NCBI GenBank assembly: GCA_046318415.1
Contig: JBKCUK010000012.1
Span: 98,005-162,004, forward strand
Reading direction: 5' to 3'
Source of the DNA: JBKCUK01 sp046318415
Lineage (GTDB): Bacteria; Pseudomonadota; Alphaproteobacteria; Caedimonadales; Caedimonadaceae
Length of the DNA: 64,000 bases
Notes under the pieces: model-generated
Databases searched by the model: none
The model's input: the letters and a program-made list of their open reading frames with translations, nothing else
Told to the model about the DNA's origin: nothing
Shown here: one piece after another, positions 1 to 7,614 of the stretch
Numbering within the stretch: position 1 is the stretch's first letter
How the letters are laid out: each line of letters starts with the position of its first letter
Translations under genes and position numbers: made by a program

Positions 1-542
1 ATGGCATTCAGCTCATCTAAGCCGCATTCAAGGGGGATGGCTTTTTCTGGAATCATGTCCCGGCTGCCATCGGGCGCGCCCAGCTGGAGGCGGTGAAGGT
101 CATATTCCTCAGCGCTGGCGGTTGCTGCGTTTGGCGCGTGTGCCTCTTGATAAATACGCCATCCAAGGTCCATCAGGCGGGGGTCCATCACAGCATGCCC
201 CAGGGACTGCAAATGAGATGCGTCTTTGTTTCCCCATGCAACCAGCACCTTATAATTCGCGCTGACATCTTCAATAACCACTTTAGAGCGCAGCTTATAA
301 AGGGACATACGCCGTAACAGATCCCGGCAACGCTCAGCCTCGGTGTCCAAAAGTACGCCCGTTTCAGTGGGGACCAAGAGGAAATCGTGAAGGAGACGAC
401 CCTGGGGATTCAAGAACGCGGCATAAAGGGCGGGATCCTGCTGCAGACGCTGGGCATCTTGCGTCATAATGCCTTGTAAGAAGGGAATGACGTCTTCGCC
501 GCTTAAGTTTAAGATCCCCCGGTTTAATTGGGCGATGGGCAT
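1..542 (-). CDS. ygfZ: YgfZ/IBA57-type folate-binding Fe-S maintenance protein (C-terminus outside window)
   Basis: The complement of the first 542 bases stays open from an ATG at 542 to the window edge, so about 180 N-terminal residues are visible. The translation begins MPIAQLNRGILNLSGEDV and continues with FLQGIMTQDAQ, FLNPQGRLLHDFLL and RMSLYKLRSKV, the typical N-terminal half of the YgfZ/GcvT-like family. These proteins support assembly or repair of some [4Fe-4S] enzymes with folate. The diagnostic KGC[YF]xGQE motif would lie just beyond the edge and cannot be checked. A GGAG ribosome site precedes the ATG, which overlaps the end of the upstream glycosyltransferase gene by 19 nt, suggesting coupling. 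Confidence 0.85.
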   Translation of the reverse strand, partial: MPIAQLNRGILNLSGEDVIPFLQGIMTQDAQRLQQDPALYAAFLNPQGRLLHDFLLVPTETGVLLDTEAERCRDLLRRMSLYKLRSKVVIEDVSANYKVLVAWGNKDASHLQSLGHAVMDPRLMDLGWRIYQEAHAPNAATASAEEYDLHRLQLGAPDGSRDMIPEKAIPLECGLDELNA

Positions 543-1675
543 GCTTTGGCTCCTTCATCAGGGTGATAAAGCTCAAGGGTGGCAGCGATGACCTTGCTGA
601 CTTCAAATTCCGCCACAGCCCGGGTGCGCGAGGCTTCCCCCATGCGTTGCCGCAGTTGCGGATCGGTGATGAGGGCCTCGAGGGCTCGGGCAAGTTCTGT
701 GGGCGCAGCCGGCGGCACAAGGAAACCGTTGAAACCGTCGCGAACAGCTTCACGACATCCAGGTGTATCCGTGGTGACGATGGGCAGTCCCACGGCAGCC
801 GCCTCGAGGAGGGACTTGGGAATCCCCTCACCACCGCGCGAGGGTAGCACGGCCACATGGCTGTGCTGGTAATGGTGGGCGACGTTGGACACATGGCCAA
901 ACCAGCGAATCAGGCCCGAGGCTTCTGCTTGCAGCAGGACTTCTCTCGAAAGACTCGCCGGATTGCTGGGATCCACATCCCCAAGGAAGTGAAACTCAGC
1001 GTTCACGCCGCGCTGGTGCAGCAGTTTGATCGCCTCTAACAGGTCTTCAACGCCCTTCATTTTCAGCATGCGGCACGCCAAGGTCACAATGACAGGGGGC
1101 GTGGTCGGTGGGGTCACGGGATGAAGCTGCGTGGTGTCTACGCCAGCGCCACGGATCAGGGTGATCTGTTGCGGCGTAATCACTCCCAATCCGGTGAGGA
1201 CCGCAGCATCATCGGGATTTTGTAGAATCAATCGGTCTTGCGGGCGATGGAAGAGCAGCCTCATCACCTGTATCAGCCCAAAACGCAGGAGGCGGACCCA
1301 TAACGCTTGGCTGGTAAAGATGAAGCCAAGCCCACCAAAAGCATTAATAATTCGTGGCACACCTGCTAAACGGGCAGCCCACGTGCCCAGCATGGACGGC
1401 TTGATGGCCACTTGATGCACCACATCGGGGCGCTCTGATTTGTAAAGATAATAGAGCTCTAACAGGGCTTTGGTGTCCTGCCAGGGGCCCGTGAGGCGCC
1501 GCTTGAAATGTTTAAGGGCAATCACCTTAAGTCCCGCTTGCTCGATGGCGGGGCCGTGGTTTTTAATCACCGTTGCCACACGCACATCATACCCCGCCTT
1601 TTGCGCGGCCAAGGCCAGCGGCAGGCGGTGGCTGCAAAAATATTGATCGTCGGCAACAAGATAGATCAGCTTCAT
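524..1675 (-). CDS. Family 4 glycosyltransferase
   Basis: A 383-residue GT-B enzyme predicted to transfer a sugar from a nucleotide-sugar donor onto a lipid carrier or envelope glycan at the cytoplasmic membrane face. The N-terminus, KLIYLVADDQYFCSHRLPLA, is the acceptor-side Rossmann domain. The C-terminal half has the donor domain with SRGGEGIPKSLLEAAAVGLP, the GT4 E-x7-E region contacting the donor, then TDTPGCREAV. Sugar and acceptor cannot be told from sequence; O-antigen or capsule-type precursors are plausible. A GTG one codon upstream of the ATG at 1675 is an alternative start, and neither has a strong ribosome site. It is divergent from rpe and overlaps ygfZ downstream. Confidence 0.9.
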   Translation of the reverse strand: MKLIYLVADDQYFCSHRLPLALAAQKAGYDVRVATVIKNHGPAIEQAGLKVIALKHFKRRLTGPWQDTKALLELYYLYKSERPDVVHQVAIKPSMLGTWAARLAGVPRIINAFGGLGFIFTSQALWVRLLRFGLIQVMRLLFHRPQDRLILQNPDDAAVLTGLGVITPQQITLIRGAGVDTTQLHPVTPPTTPPVIVTLACRMLKMKGVEDLLEAIKLLHQRGVNAEFHFLGDVDPSNPASLSREVLLQAEASGLIRWFGHVSNVAHHYQHSHVAVLPSRGGEGIPKSLLEAAAVGLPIVTTDTPGCREAVRDGFNGFLVPPAAPTELARALEALITDPQLRQRMGEASRTRAVAEFEVSKVIAATLELYHPDEGAKACPSPN

Positions 1676-1747
1676 CACGGTGCTTTGCTTGGCTCCTCTT
1701 TACGTGTATGGATTATAGAAGGTTGATCATTCGTGCAAGGGATCTTG

Positions 1748-2401
1748 ATGGTAAAGCCCCTTATTGCGCCCTCTCTTCTGTCTGCTGATTTTGCCCATCT
1801 TGGGCAAGCAGTGCAAGGCCTTACAGCCGCAGGCGCTGATTGGATCCATGTGGATGTGATGGATGGCCATTTTGTGCCGAACATCACCTTTGGCCCAGGG
1901 GTTGTCCGGGCGATTCGCCCCCATACCACCTGTCCCATTGACGTGCACCTGATGATCGCCCCGGCTGATCCCTATATCGCGGCGTTTGCAGAGGCAGGCG
2001 CTGATTCATTAACGGTTCATCCCGAGGCAGGCCCACATTTACACCGCACGCTGCAATTGATTCGAAGCTATGGAATTCGCGCAGGAGTGGCGCTAAATCC
2101 AGGCACCCCGGTGGAAATGCTGGTGCCCGTTTTGGATAAGGTGGATTTGGTGTTGGTTATGAGTGTTAACCCCGGCTTTGGCGGGCAGCAGTTTATAGCC
2201 TCAAGCCTCGCCAAGATCAAAGCTGTCAAAACTTTGGCCGCTGAACGTCCCATCTTGATCCAAGTGGATGGCGGAATTAATCCCGAGACAGCACCTGAAG
2301 TCCTCGCCGCTGGGGCCGATGTTTTGGTTGCCGGAACGGCCATTTTGGGTCAGCCCGATTGGTCCCTTGCCATCAAAGCCTTAAGGGGAGAAAAAGCCTA
2401 A
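1748..2401 (+). CDS. rpe: Ribulose-phosphate 3-epimerase
   Basis: Interconverts ribulose 5-phosphate and xylulose 5-phosphate in the cytosolic pentose phosphate pathway. The 217-residue TIM-barrel protein begins MVKPLIAPSLLSADF and contains the family signatures HVDVMDGHFVPNITFGP, VHLMI, VNPGFGGQ and QVDGGINPET, covering the metal-binding His/Asp residues. The ATG at 1748 is preferred because AAGG lies 7 nt upstream and the N-terminus aligns with family members. An in-frame GTG at 1733 would add five residues. The gene is divergent from the GT4 gene and ends 2 nt before fdxA, so the two probably share a transcript. Confidence 0.95.
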   Translation: MVKPLIAPSLLSADFAHLGQAVQGLTAAGADWIHVDVMDGHFVPNITFGPGVVRAIRPHTTCPIDVHLMIAPADPYIAAFAEAGADSLTVHPEAGPHLHRTLQLIRSYGIRAGVALNPGTPVEMLVPVLDKVDLVLVMSVNPGFGGQQFIASSLAKIKAVKTLAAERPILIQVDGGINPETAPEVLAAGADVLVAGTAILGQPDWSLAIKALRGEKA

Positions 2402-2403
2402 AG

Positions 2404-2751
2404 ATGACCTACGTTGTCAATGAAGCTTGCATTAAGTGCAAGTACATGGATTGCGCCGAAGTTTGCCCTGTAGATTGCTTCTATGAAGGGGAAAATATGC
2501 TGGTGATTAATCCTGAGGAATGTATCGATTGCGGCGTGTGCGAGCCTGAGTGCCCCATCGATGCCATTACCTCTGACAAGGTTGAGGGTGCTGAGAAATG
2601 GGTCGAGATGAATCAAACTTACGCCCAGCTTTGGCCGCGCATTACACGTATTGGGGATGTGCCGAAAGATGCGGATGCGTGGCGCGATGTGCCCGATAAA
2701 TTCGCCCAGCATTTCAGTCCAAAACCGGGAAAGGGCACGGCGGGCGCTTAA
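2404..2751 (+). CDS. fdxA: 7Fe ferredoxin (3Fe-4S/4Fe-4S), FdxA type
   Basis: A small cytosolic electron carrier of 115 residues. It closely resembles Azotobacter ferredoxin I: the first motif is CIKCKYMDCAEVCPVDC and the second CIDCGVCEPECP. By that alignment Cys9, Cys17 and Cys50 ligate the 3Fe-4S cluster and Cys21, Cys40, Cys43 and Cys46 the 4Fe-4S cluster. Cys12 and Cys25 would be free. The C-terminal extension (WPRI region) is typical of the 7Fe class. The ATG at 2404 directly follows the rpe stop and gives the canonical N-terminus MTYVV. The redox partner is not visible here. It is distinct from the Isc [2Fe-2S] ferredoxin at 15.2 kb. Confidence 0.95.
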   Translation: MTYVVNEACIKCKYMDCAEVCPVDCFYEGENMLVINPEECIDCGVCEPECPIDAITSDKVEGAEKWVEMNQTYAQLWPRITRIGDVPKDADAWRDVPDKFAQHFSPKPGKGTAGA

Positions 2752-2780
2752 GTATATGCCCGCCCTTGAATGGAGTGCGG

Positions 2781-3446
2781 CTAGGCCCGCAGTGGCATCA
2801 TCTTGGGCGCAGCATTGGAGTGGTCCAAATAATCGCCGGCGGCAAGCATCAGTTGATCTAATTTTTCATCGAACAGGTGGCTCGCGCCTGGTACCACACG
2901 CGCCTCCACTTGAATGTTCTTTTGGGCAGAGAGACGTCGTGCCAAATCAATCACAGATTCCTTGGGCACGATCACATCTTGATCGCCATGGATCATGACA
3001 CCAGAGACCGGACATGGAGCCAAAAAAGTAAAGTCTTGGCTGTTGGCGGGCGTGCTGACCGCAATAAAACCATCCAGTTCAGGGCGCCGCATCAATAGCT
3101 GCATGGCAATCCAGGCGCCAAAAGAGTGGCCTGCAACCCAGCATGCCCGCGCATTGGTGTTATAGGTTTGCATCCAATCCAGGACAGAGGCAGCATCGGC
3201 AAGCTCGCCTTCACCCTGGCTGAATTTGCCCTCGGACTTACCAACGCCGCGAAAGTTGAACCGCATGGTGTTAAACCCACGATCCGCAAAGGTCTTGAAC
3301 AGCGCATAAGTTGCTTTGCTATTCATGGATCCACCTTGCTCGGGGTGGGGGTGGAGAATCAGAGCCAAGGGGGCGTTCGGTTCTGCGGTGTGGTGATAGC
3401 GACCCTCGATGCGTCCATCGGGTCCGTTGATGATTACCTCGGGCAT
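2781..3446 (-). CDS. Alpha/beta hydrolase, dienelactone-hydrolase-like
   Basis: A 221-residue soluble hydrolase of unknown substrate. The visible fold elements are LILHPHPEQGGSM (oxyanion region), FNFRGVGKSEG, the nucleophile elbow GHSFG, the acid segment HGDQDVIVP and the catalytic His in VPGASHLF, giving a Ser-Asp-His triad. Similar short hydrolases are common in alphaproteobacteria and are usually labelled conserved hydrolases. The start at 3446 is chosen over an upstream frame opening at 3491 because AAAGG lies 7-8 nt before it and the protein then begins MPEVIINGPDG. It is convergent with fdxA. Confidence 0.85.
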   Translation of the reverse strand: MPEVIINGPDGRIEGRYHHTAEPNAPLALILHPHPEQGGSMNSKATYALFKTFADRGFNTMRFNFRGVGKSEGKFSQGEGELADAASVLDWMQTYNTNARACWVAGHSFGAWIAMQLLMRRPELDGFIAVSTPANSQDFTFLAPCPVSGVMIHGDQDVIVPKESVIDLARRLSAQKNIQVEARVVPGASHLFDEKLDQLMLAAGDYLDHSNAAPKMMPLRA

Positions 3447-3666
3447 TGAATAACCTTTGTCCATTACATAAGCATTAGAGATTAAAACCAATTCGCCCCA
3501 TAAAGGTCAAGCATTCCGTTCAAAACGATTACTTCACCTCAATCTAATTTTTTTTCAATGCCTTGCGAGTCCAAAAGACCGTTCACGCCACATCTGGGTG
3601 AGGTGTGCGCTTTACAGGTCATGATAAAAAAATTAACATTATAAAAAAAACGGGGAAGGTCTTACA

Positions 3667-4362
3667 ATGACCCTGAAAAAAATAGAAAAAACTTTATTCG
3701 GCGCGCGTCTCTACTGGTTAAATGTCGCGCTTATTATTGTGAACGCTGTGTGCATTGGTCATGTTGTGCTTTTGCCAGATCAAGATACTCAGTTTTACTT
3801 GCATGCCCACCACCTTATTTTCGCTTTTTTTGTGGCTGAAACGCTCGCCCGCGTTGCGGTGCGTCGTCTAAGGTATTTTCATGGCCTGGAAAACCTTTTT
3901 ACGCTTCTTATTCTAGCGTTGTGCTTTTTAACCGATAAGTATGAATTTTCCTTACTTTTCTCTTTTCGTTTGATTAAGACCATGCGTCGCCTGAATCTGT
4001 TGCCCAAAACCCAAAGCTTGCTTGAGGCCCTCGTTAAGTCGCTTCCCAGTGTGGTGAATGTGATTGCCCTTGTGATGCTGTGTTATTCCGTTTATGGCAT
4101 TCTGGGTGTTTTCCTGTTTGCCCAGAAAGCGCCCGAACTGTTCGGTACCTTTGGTGATAGCCTGATCACCTTGTCGCAAATTATGCTTGGCGACGATTGG
4201 GGGAATAATATGCGGGCGATTAAGGGGGATGCGTTCTATCCCCTTTACTGTGTGTCCTTTTTAATCGCAGTGGCGATGCTTTTATGGAATGCGGTTGTTG
4301 GTGTTTTGGCTGATGCCATTCAATCGGCCAATCAACAAGATCAATCGGCTAAGTCAGACTAA
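3667..4362 (+). CDS. One-domain voltage-gated-type cation channel (Ion_trans)
   Basis: A 231-residue inner-membrane protein with the S1-S6 plan of bacterial one-domain sodium/calcium channels and a predicted tetrameric assembly. Hydrophobic segments lie near residues 15-35, 48-63, 75-92, 128-152 (S5) and 195-218 (S6). A short S4-like stretch (FRLIKTMRRLNLL) carries few basic residues. The pore loop TLSQIMLGDDWGNNM aligns with the T-L-x-Q...E-S-W filter of NaChBac but reads LGDDW, closer to the acidic filter of eukaryotic calcium channel repeats. Ion selectivity cannot be assigned from sequence. The C-terminus is short, without an obvious coiled coil. The flanking genes are not related in function. 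Confidence 0.85.
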   Translation: MTLKKIEKTLFGARLYWLNVALIIVNAVCIGHVVLLPDQDTQFYLHAHHLIFAFFVAETLARVAVRRLRYFHGLENLFTLLILALCFLTDKYEFSLLFSFRLIKTMRRLNLLPKTQSLLEALVKSLPSVVNVIALVMLCYSVYGILGVFLFAQKAPELFGTFGDSLITLSQIMLGDDWGNNMRAIKGDAFYPLYCVSFLIAVAMLLWNAVVGVLADAIQSANQQDQSAKSD

Positions 4363-4363
4363 A

Positions 4364-5605
4364 CTAGGCCCTGACCCTTCCTTCGCAGGCCTTCAGCGCG
4401 GTGTAGAAAACGAACACAGCACCTGCCAGTAACAATCCCGGTGCCCAGTTTGCGTGTGTTGCTGCCACAAGGGTGCTGGCGATTATAGGGGTTAATCCGC
4501 CCAAAGAGGCTTGTCCTAGAGTATAACTGACCGAGATCCCTGTGTAACGATGGGCGGGCCTGAAAAGACGGGGTAGGAAGCTTGTTAGGGGTGCGATCAC
4601 CAGGGCATTGCCGATCACAAGGAAGCTTTGCAATAGGACATACGATTCGAAACTTGGGTCCTGGGTGAGATAGGTATAGGCGGGTAAGGCAAAAAGTCCT
4701 AAAAAGGCCAAGCCCACTTTCATAATGACCGCAAGGCCAAAGCGATCTGCAGCCAGGCCCACAAGGGGCATCAGAAGGCCAGATGCAAGAAGAACACAGG
4801 CATTGTTGGCAAGGATCGTCGATTTGCCAATGCCTAAACTATTGAAACAGGCATTCATATAGACGGTTGCCAAGTAGAGAGGTACCAAATTGGCGCCACC
4901 GAATACGATGGTGCATAAAAATTCGCGTCCATTGTGCTTGAGTACTTGCGCAAGGGGCAAGCGTATGAGCCCTTGCGTGTGTAAAATATTCTGAAAATCA
5001 GGGGTTTCTTCAAGGTTACGCCTTAACCAATAGATCAAAATTCCAAGAACCCCACCCAGAATGAAGGGGATGCGCCAACCCCAGGCAGGCATTTGATCGG
5101 CGGTGCAAAGGGCGCCAATCCCTGTGCCCAAGACCGCGCCTGCAAACCCGGCACCCAAGAGAGAGGCTGACTTGAAAGCGGGTCTGTCATGACTATTGTG
5201 CTCATAGATGTAGACGAGCGCGCCGGAAAATTCTCCGCCGACACTTATGCCCTGGGCTAAGCGACAGATCATCAGGGCTATGGGTGCCAAGAGGCCAATT
5301 TCGGCATAGGTGGGTAAAAGCCCAATGAGGAGGGTCGGTAGAGTTGCAAAAATAATCGAGGCAATCAGTGCACGGCGGCGTCCAAAGCGATCACCGATGT
5401 AACCGAAAACAGTAGCACCCACCGGGCGCATCACGAATCCAGCTGCAAAGGCGCCAAAACTTGCAATCTGGGCGGAATAAGCCGAGGATTCAGGGAAAAA
5501 ATAAGGTGCCAAAAGGACCGCAAAAAAACCGTAAAGAGAAATGTCATAGTGCTCCATCACATGTCCGGCAATGACAGCGATGGTGCGCTTAGTGCGCCCG
5601 GTCAC
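4364..5605 (-). CDS. MFS transporter, metabolite:H+ symporter (ProP-like)
   Basis: A 413-residue, 12-helix major facilitator in the inner membrane. The loop 2-3 signature GDRFGRRRAL and the helix-4/5 region CRLAQGISVGGEFSGALVYI mark the metabolite:H+ symporter family, which imports proline, betaine, citrate, alpha-ketoglutarate or similar organic ions. The exact substrate is unknown. The start is GTG at 5605; its GTGA overlaps the TGA stop of the upstream LysR gene, so the two are translationally coupled and the regulator very likely controls this transporter. It is convergent with the ion channel, with only 1 nt between the stops. Confidence 0.9.
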   Translation of the reverse strand: MTGRTKRTIAVIAGHVMEHYDISLYGFFAVLLAPYFFPESSAYSAQIASFGAFAAGFVMRPVGATVFGYIGDRFGRRRALIASIIFATLPTLLIGLLPTYAEIGLLAPIALMICRLAQGISVGGEFSGALVYIYEHNSHDRPAFKSASLLGAGFAGAVLGTGIGALCTADQMPAWGWRIPFILGGVLGILIYWLRRNLEETPDFQNILHTQGLIRLPLAQVLKHNGREFLCTIVFGGANLVPLYLATVYMNACFNSLGIGKSTILANNACVLLASGLLMPLVGLAADRFGLAVIMKVGLAFLGLFALPAYTYLTQDPSFESYVLLQSFLVIGNALVIAPLTSFLPRLFRPAHRYTGISVSYTLGQASLGGLTPIIASTLVAATHANWAPGLLLAGAVFVFYTALKACEGRVRA

Positions 5606-6525
5606 GTCTCGTCTTCCATACGTTTTGCGGCGGTCTTAAACTCATGCATCAAAAAGTCCCTCACCTTATGAATGATATCTTGCCCACCCCAATACTTGGG
5701 GTAGGTGAGGCACATACTCACGGTGGGTCCATCGATGTCGGGTAGAACCCGCTCTAAAGTGTACCCTGTTGCGCGTATGGCCTCGCGCGAGAGGGAGATG
5801 ATTCCAAGCCCCTGATACGCTGCTTTAATGAGCGCACGGGTGGAATTAATGCACACCATGTCCAGCGGGCGTCCCTGAAAGGTTTGATTGAGGCTTTTGA
5901 TATGCCAATCAATATTTGGATAGGTCATTTGATCAAAGTCCCTGGCGAACACGATCAATTTATGCCGCACCAAATCCTCAAGGTGATGTGGTCTCCCATA
6001 CCGATCAAGATAATCGGGTGAGGCCCACAAGCCAACGTGAAATTCCAGGAGGGGTGTTTGAATAATGTCTTGATTTTCATCATCTTTTGGCGAAATCGAG
6101 ATGCTGCGCTGCTTCATCTCGTGGGGGATAAGGCTGTCATGGCTAATAAAATTCAGCTGAATATTGGGATAGGTCGCATTGAGCTTTGGCAACATGGGAA
6201 CGAGCCATTCTTCAATGAGGGCCGTCGTGGTGAAAATGGTGATTTCGCCCTTGTTGACCTCAGGATCGGCCTCCATCATGACACGAACGTTATCAAAAGT
6301 ACCGAAAACATTGGGCAGCGCTTTGAAGAGAATCTCACCTTGCCGTGTTAATTTTAACCCCGAGAGTCCCTGGCGGCGCTCAAGCAAAGGATGCCCCATT
6401 TCCTTTTCCAGGTTGGCCAGCTGCCGTGAAATGTTGCTCACTGGCATATTGCGCATTTCCGCCAGGCGGCGGACGCTGCCGGCCAAGACCAGTTCATAAA
6501 AATTCTTTAAATGGTTAACATCCAT
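5602..6525 (-). CDS. LysR-family transcriptional regulator
   Basis: A 307-residue regulator. The N-terminal winged helix (about residues 1-60) has FYELVLAGSVRRLAEMRNMP and VSNISRQLANLEKEMG. The rest is the periplasmic-binding-protein-like co-inducer domain. The GTGA overlap with the following MFS gene points to control of a solute importer. The 250 bp upstream hold three copies of GAAACATAA that could be operators and may also affect the divergent small RNA promoter. The N-terminal helix departs from the usual LysR consensus (RRLAEMRNMPVSN rather than T.AA..L..SQ.A.S), so it may be an unusual subfamily. The effector is unknown. Confidence 0.9.
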   Translation of the reverse strand: MDVNHLKNFYELVLAGSVRRLAEMRNMPVSNISRQLANLEKEMGHPLLERRQGLSGLKLTRQGEILFKALPNVFGTFDNVRVMMEADPEVNKGEITIFTTTALIEEWLVPMLPKLNATYPNIQLNFISHDSLIPHEMKQRSISISPKDDENQDIIQTPLLEFHVGLWASPDYLDRYGRPHHLEDLVRHKLIVFARDFDQMTYPNIDWHIKSLNQTFQGRPLDMVCINSTRALIKAAYQGLGIISLSREAIRATGYTLERVLPDIDGPTVSMCLTYPKYWGGQDIIHKVRDFLMHEFKTAAKRMEDET

Positions 6526-6590
6526 CGTTTGCGCTGCCTGCTGTCGTGCTAATTAACTGTTTCTATAATTATCACAGTTTTGCAAAAAGT

Positions 6591-6851
6591 GAAACATAAG
6601 GTGGCGTGAAGTGGGAAAGTTTTTGAACGGTGAATTTTCAGAACATTCTGATAAATAACACTTTATGGGGTCTTGAGCGATGGGAGTGAGGTGCATAAGT
6701 CGTTGTAAGTAGGGGCTGAAAAATTCTCGATCGTGGCGCAATAGAGCTATTTTTTTCTATGAGAAGGGCTTATTTTTTTTGCATTGACAAAATGAAACAT
6801 AATCCATATATTCCAAATTATGGTTACAGTGTTTCTTAAATCGAAACATAA
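6591..6851 (+). repeat. Three direct copies of GAAACATAA upstream of lysR-type gene and small RNA
   Basis: GAAACATAA occurs at 6591-6599, 6794-6802 and 6843-6851, all on the plus strand. The second copy lies between the -35 and -10 of the candidate promoter at 6784-6812. The third lies in the transcribed region, where with an upstream TGTTTC it can form a 6-bp hairpin. Spacing and position suggest binding sites for a regulator, plausibly the adjacent LysR protein, but this is inference. Confidence 0.4.
6784..6812 (+). promoter_or_regulatory. Sigma-70-type promoter for candidate small RNA
   Basis: TTGACA at 6784-6789 and TATATT at 6807-6812 are separated by exactly 17 nt, close to the consensus. 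The expected start is near 6819. No well-supported coding region follows before the terminator ending near 7027. Confidence 0.65.
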
Positions 6852-7027
6852 GACAGTCAGTTCAAACAAGGTATCGACCGTCGAGTGCCAGCAAGTTTCT
6901 TAAGTTTTCGTGGCGCGTCCCTTGCGTCCGAAAAGCGTGGGGTATGGTCATTCCCTGCGCTATGCGCACTGCGCATGAACCTCCCTGTAAACTGCCGGTA
7001 CGGCTTGTCCGTACCGGCCTTTTTTTC
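6819..7027 (+). ncRNA. Candidate small RNA upstream of iscR (possible 6S-like RNA)
   Basis: About 208 nt lie between a near-consensus promoter and a strong intrinsic terminator. Internal helices include TGTTTC/GAAACA, an 8-bp GCGTGGGG/CCCTGCGC stem (two G-U pairs) and ATGCGC-ACT-GCGCAT. TTACAG near the 5' end can pair with CTGTAA just before the terminator, which would close a long rod. Size and overall layout recall 6S RNA, but no diagnostic consensus was recognised, so the identity is open. It is not SRP RNA, tmRNA or RNase P by eye. It could alternatively be a leader of unknown purpose ending well before iscR, which has its own promoter. Confidence 0.45.
6994..7027 (+). terminator. Rho-independent terminator
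   Basis: A perfect 10-bp stem, GCCGGTACGG at 6994-7003 and its complement at 7009-7018, has a 5-nt loop and is followed by C and a run of seven T. It ends the candidate small RNA and insulates the iscR promoter. Confidence 0.85.
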
Positions 7028-7076
7028 TCCAAATTTAGCCCTGGTGTTTCCTCATGCATGGCGTTTGTTGAATTCA

Positions 7077-7108
7077 AACTTGACTATTCTGGTCGGGATT
7101 CATATCCT
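7077..7108 (+). promoter_or_regulatory. iscR promoter with IscR type-1-like operator
   Basis: TTGACT at 7080-7085 and TATCCT at 7103-7108 are 17 nt apart. Overlapping the -35, TTGACTATTCTGGTCGGG resembles the core of the E. coli type 1 IscR site (YYGACT-5-AGTCRRS), with about two core mismatches. This would allow [2Fe-2S]-IscR to repress its own operon when clusters are sufficient. Binding is inferred from the motif. Confidence 0.6.
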
Positions 7109-7149
7109 TGGATTAAAGTTGATTCATCTGACAAGTGTGCGGGGTTTTT

Positions 7150-7614
7150 ATGCGTTTGAGTACGCGTGGCCACTATGCAGTTATGGCGCTGATTGACCTT
7201 GCGCGTCAAGGACGTGATAAGCCTGTCGCCCTTGCCTTGATTGCGGAACGTCAAGAATTGTCCGTCCACTATCTTGAACAGCTTTTCTTGCGCTTGCGCC
7301 GGCAGAATTTGGTTAAAAGTGTCCGCGGTCAAAGTGGAGGGTACGTTTTGGCCAGGCCCGCTTCAGAGATGACAATCGCCGAAATCATCGAAGCCGCCGA
7401 AGAAGAGGTGAAAACAACCCGTTGCAAGGTGGGTGGCGGAAAGAGTTGTCAGGGCAAGAGCGAGCCTTGCTTGACGCACCACCTTTGGCATGGGCTGGGT
7501 ACGGTCATCGATACGTATTTAAAAGGTATTAGCCTTGAAGATGTTGCCGAAGGGCGACTACGCGCTCAAACTTCAGGCTGTGTCTCTCCTGAGGCAGAGG
7601 TGCATGTGGCATGA
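7150..7614 (+). CDS. iscR: Fe-S cluster-sensing regulator IscR
   Basis: A 154-residue Rrf2-family repressor. The winged helix occupies about residues 1-65 (MRLSTRGHYAVMAL, with SVHYLEQLFLRLR as recognition helix and SVRGQSGGYVLARP as wing). Cluster ligands are Cys92, Cys100 and Cys107 plus His110 in CLTHHLW, matching the C-C-C-H scheme of E. coli IscR with slightly wider spacing. When a [2Fe-2S] cluster is bound it represses the isc operon; apo-IscR acts at other sites. The ATG at 7150 gives the canonical N-terminus and has GGGG upstream. It opens an operon with seven further genes, and its stop overlaps the next start as ATGA. Confidence 0.97.
   Translation: MRLSTRGHYAVMALIDLARQGRDKPVALALIAERQELSVHYLEQLFLRLRRQNLVKSVRGQSGGYVLARPASEMTIAEIIEAAEEEVKTTRCKVGGGKSCQGKSEPCLTHHLWHGLGTVIDTYLKGISLEDVAEGRLRAQTSGCVSPEAEVHVA

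Noticed and set aside
6885..7196. Plus-strand frame across the small RNA, terminator and iscR promoter
   Set aside because: It runs through a strong terminator and into iscR in the wrong frame, with no ribosome site.
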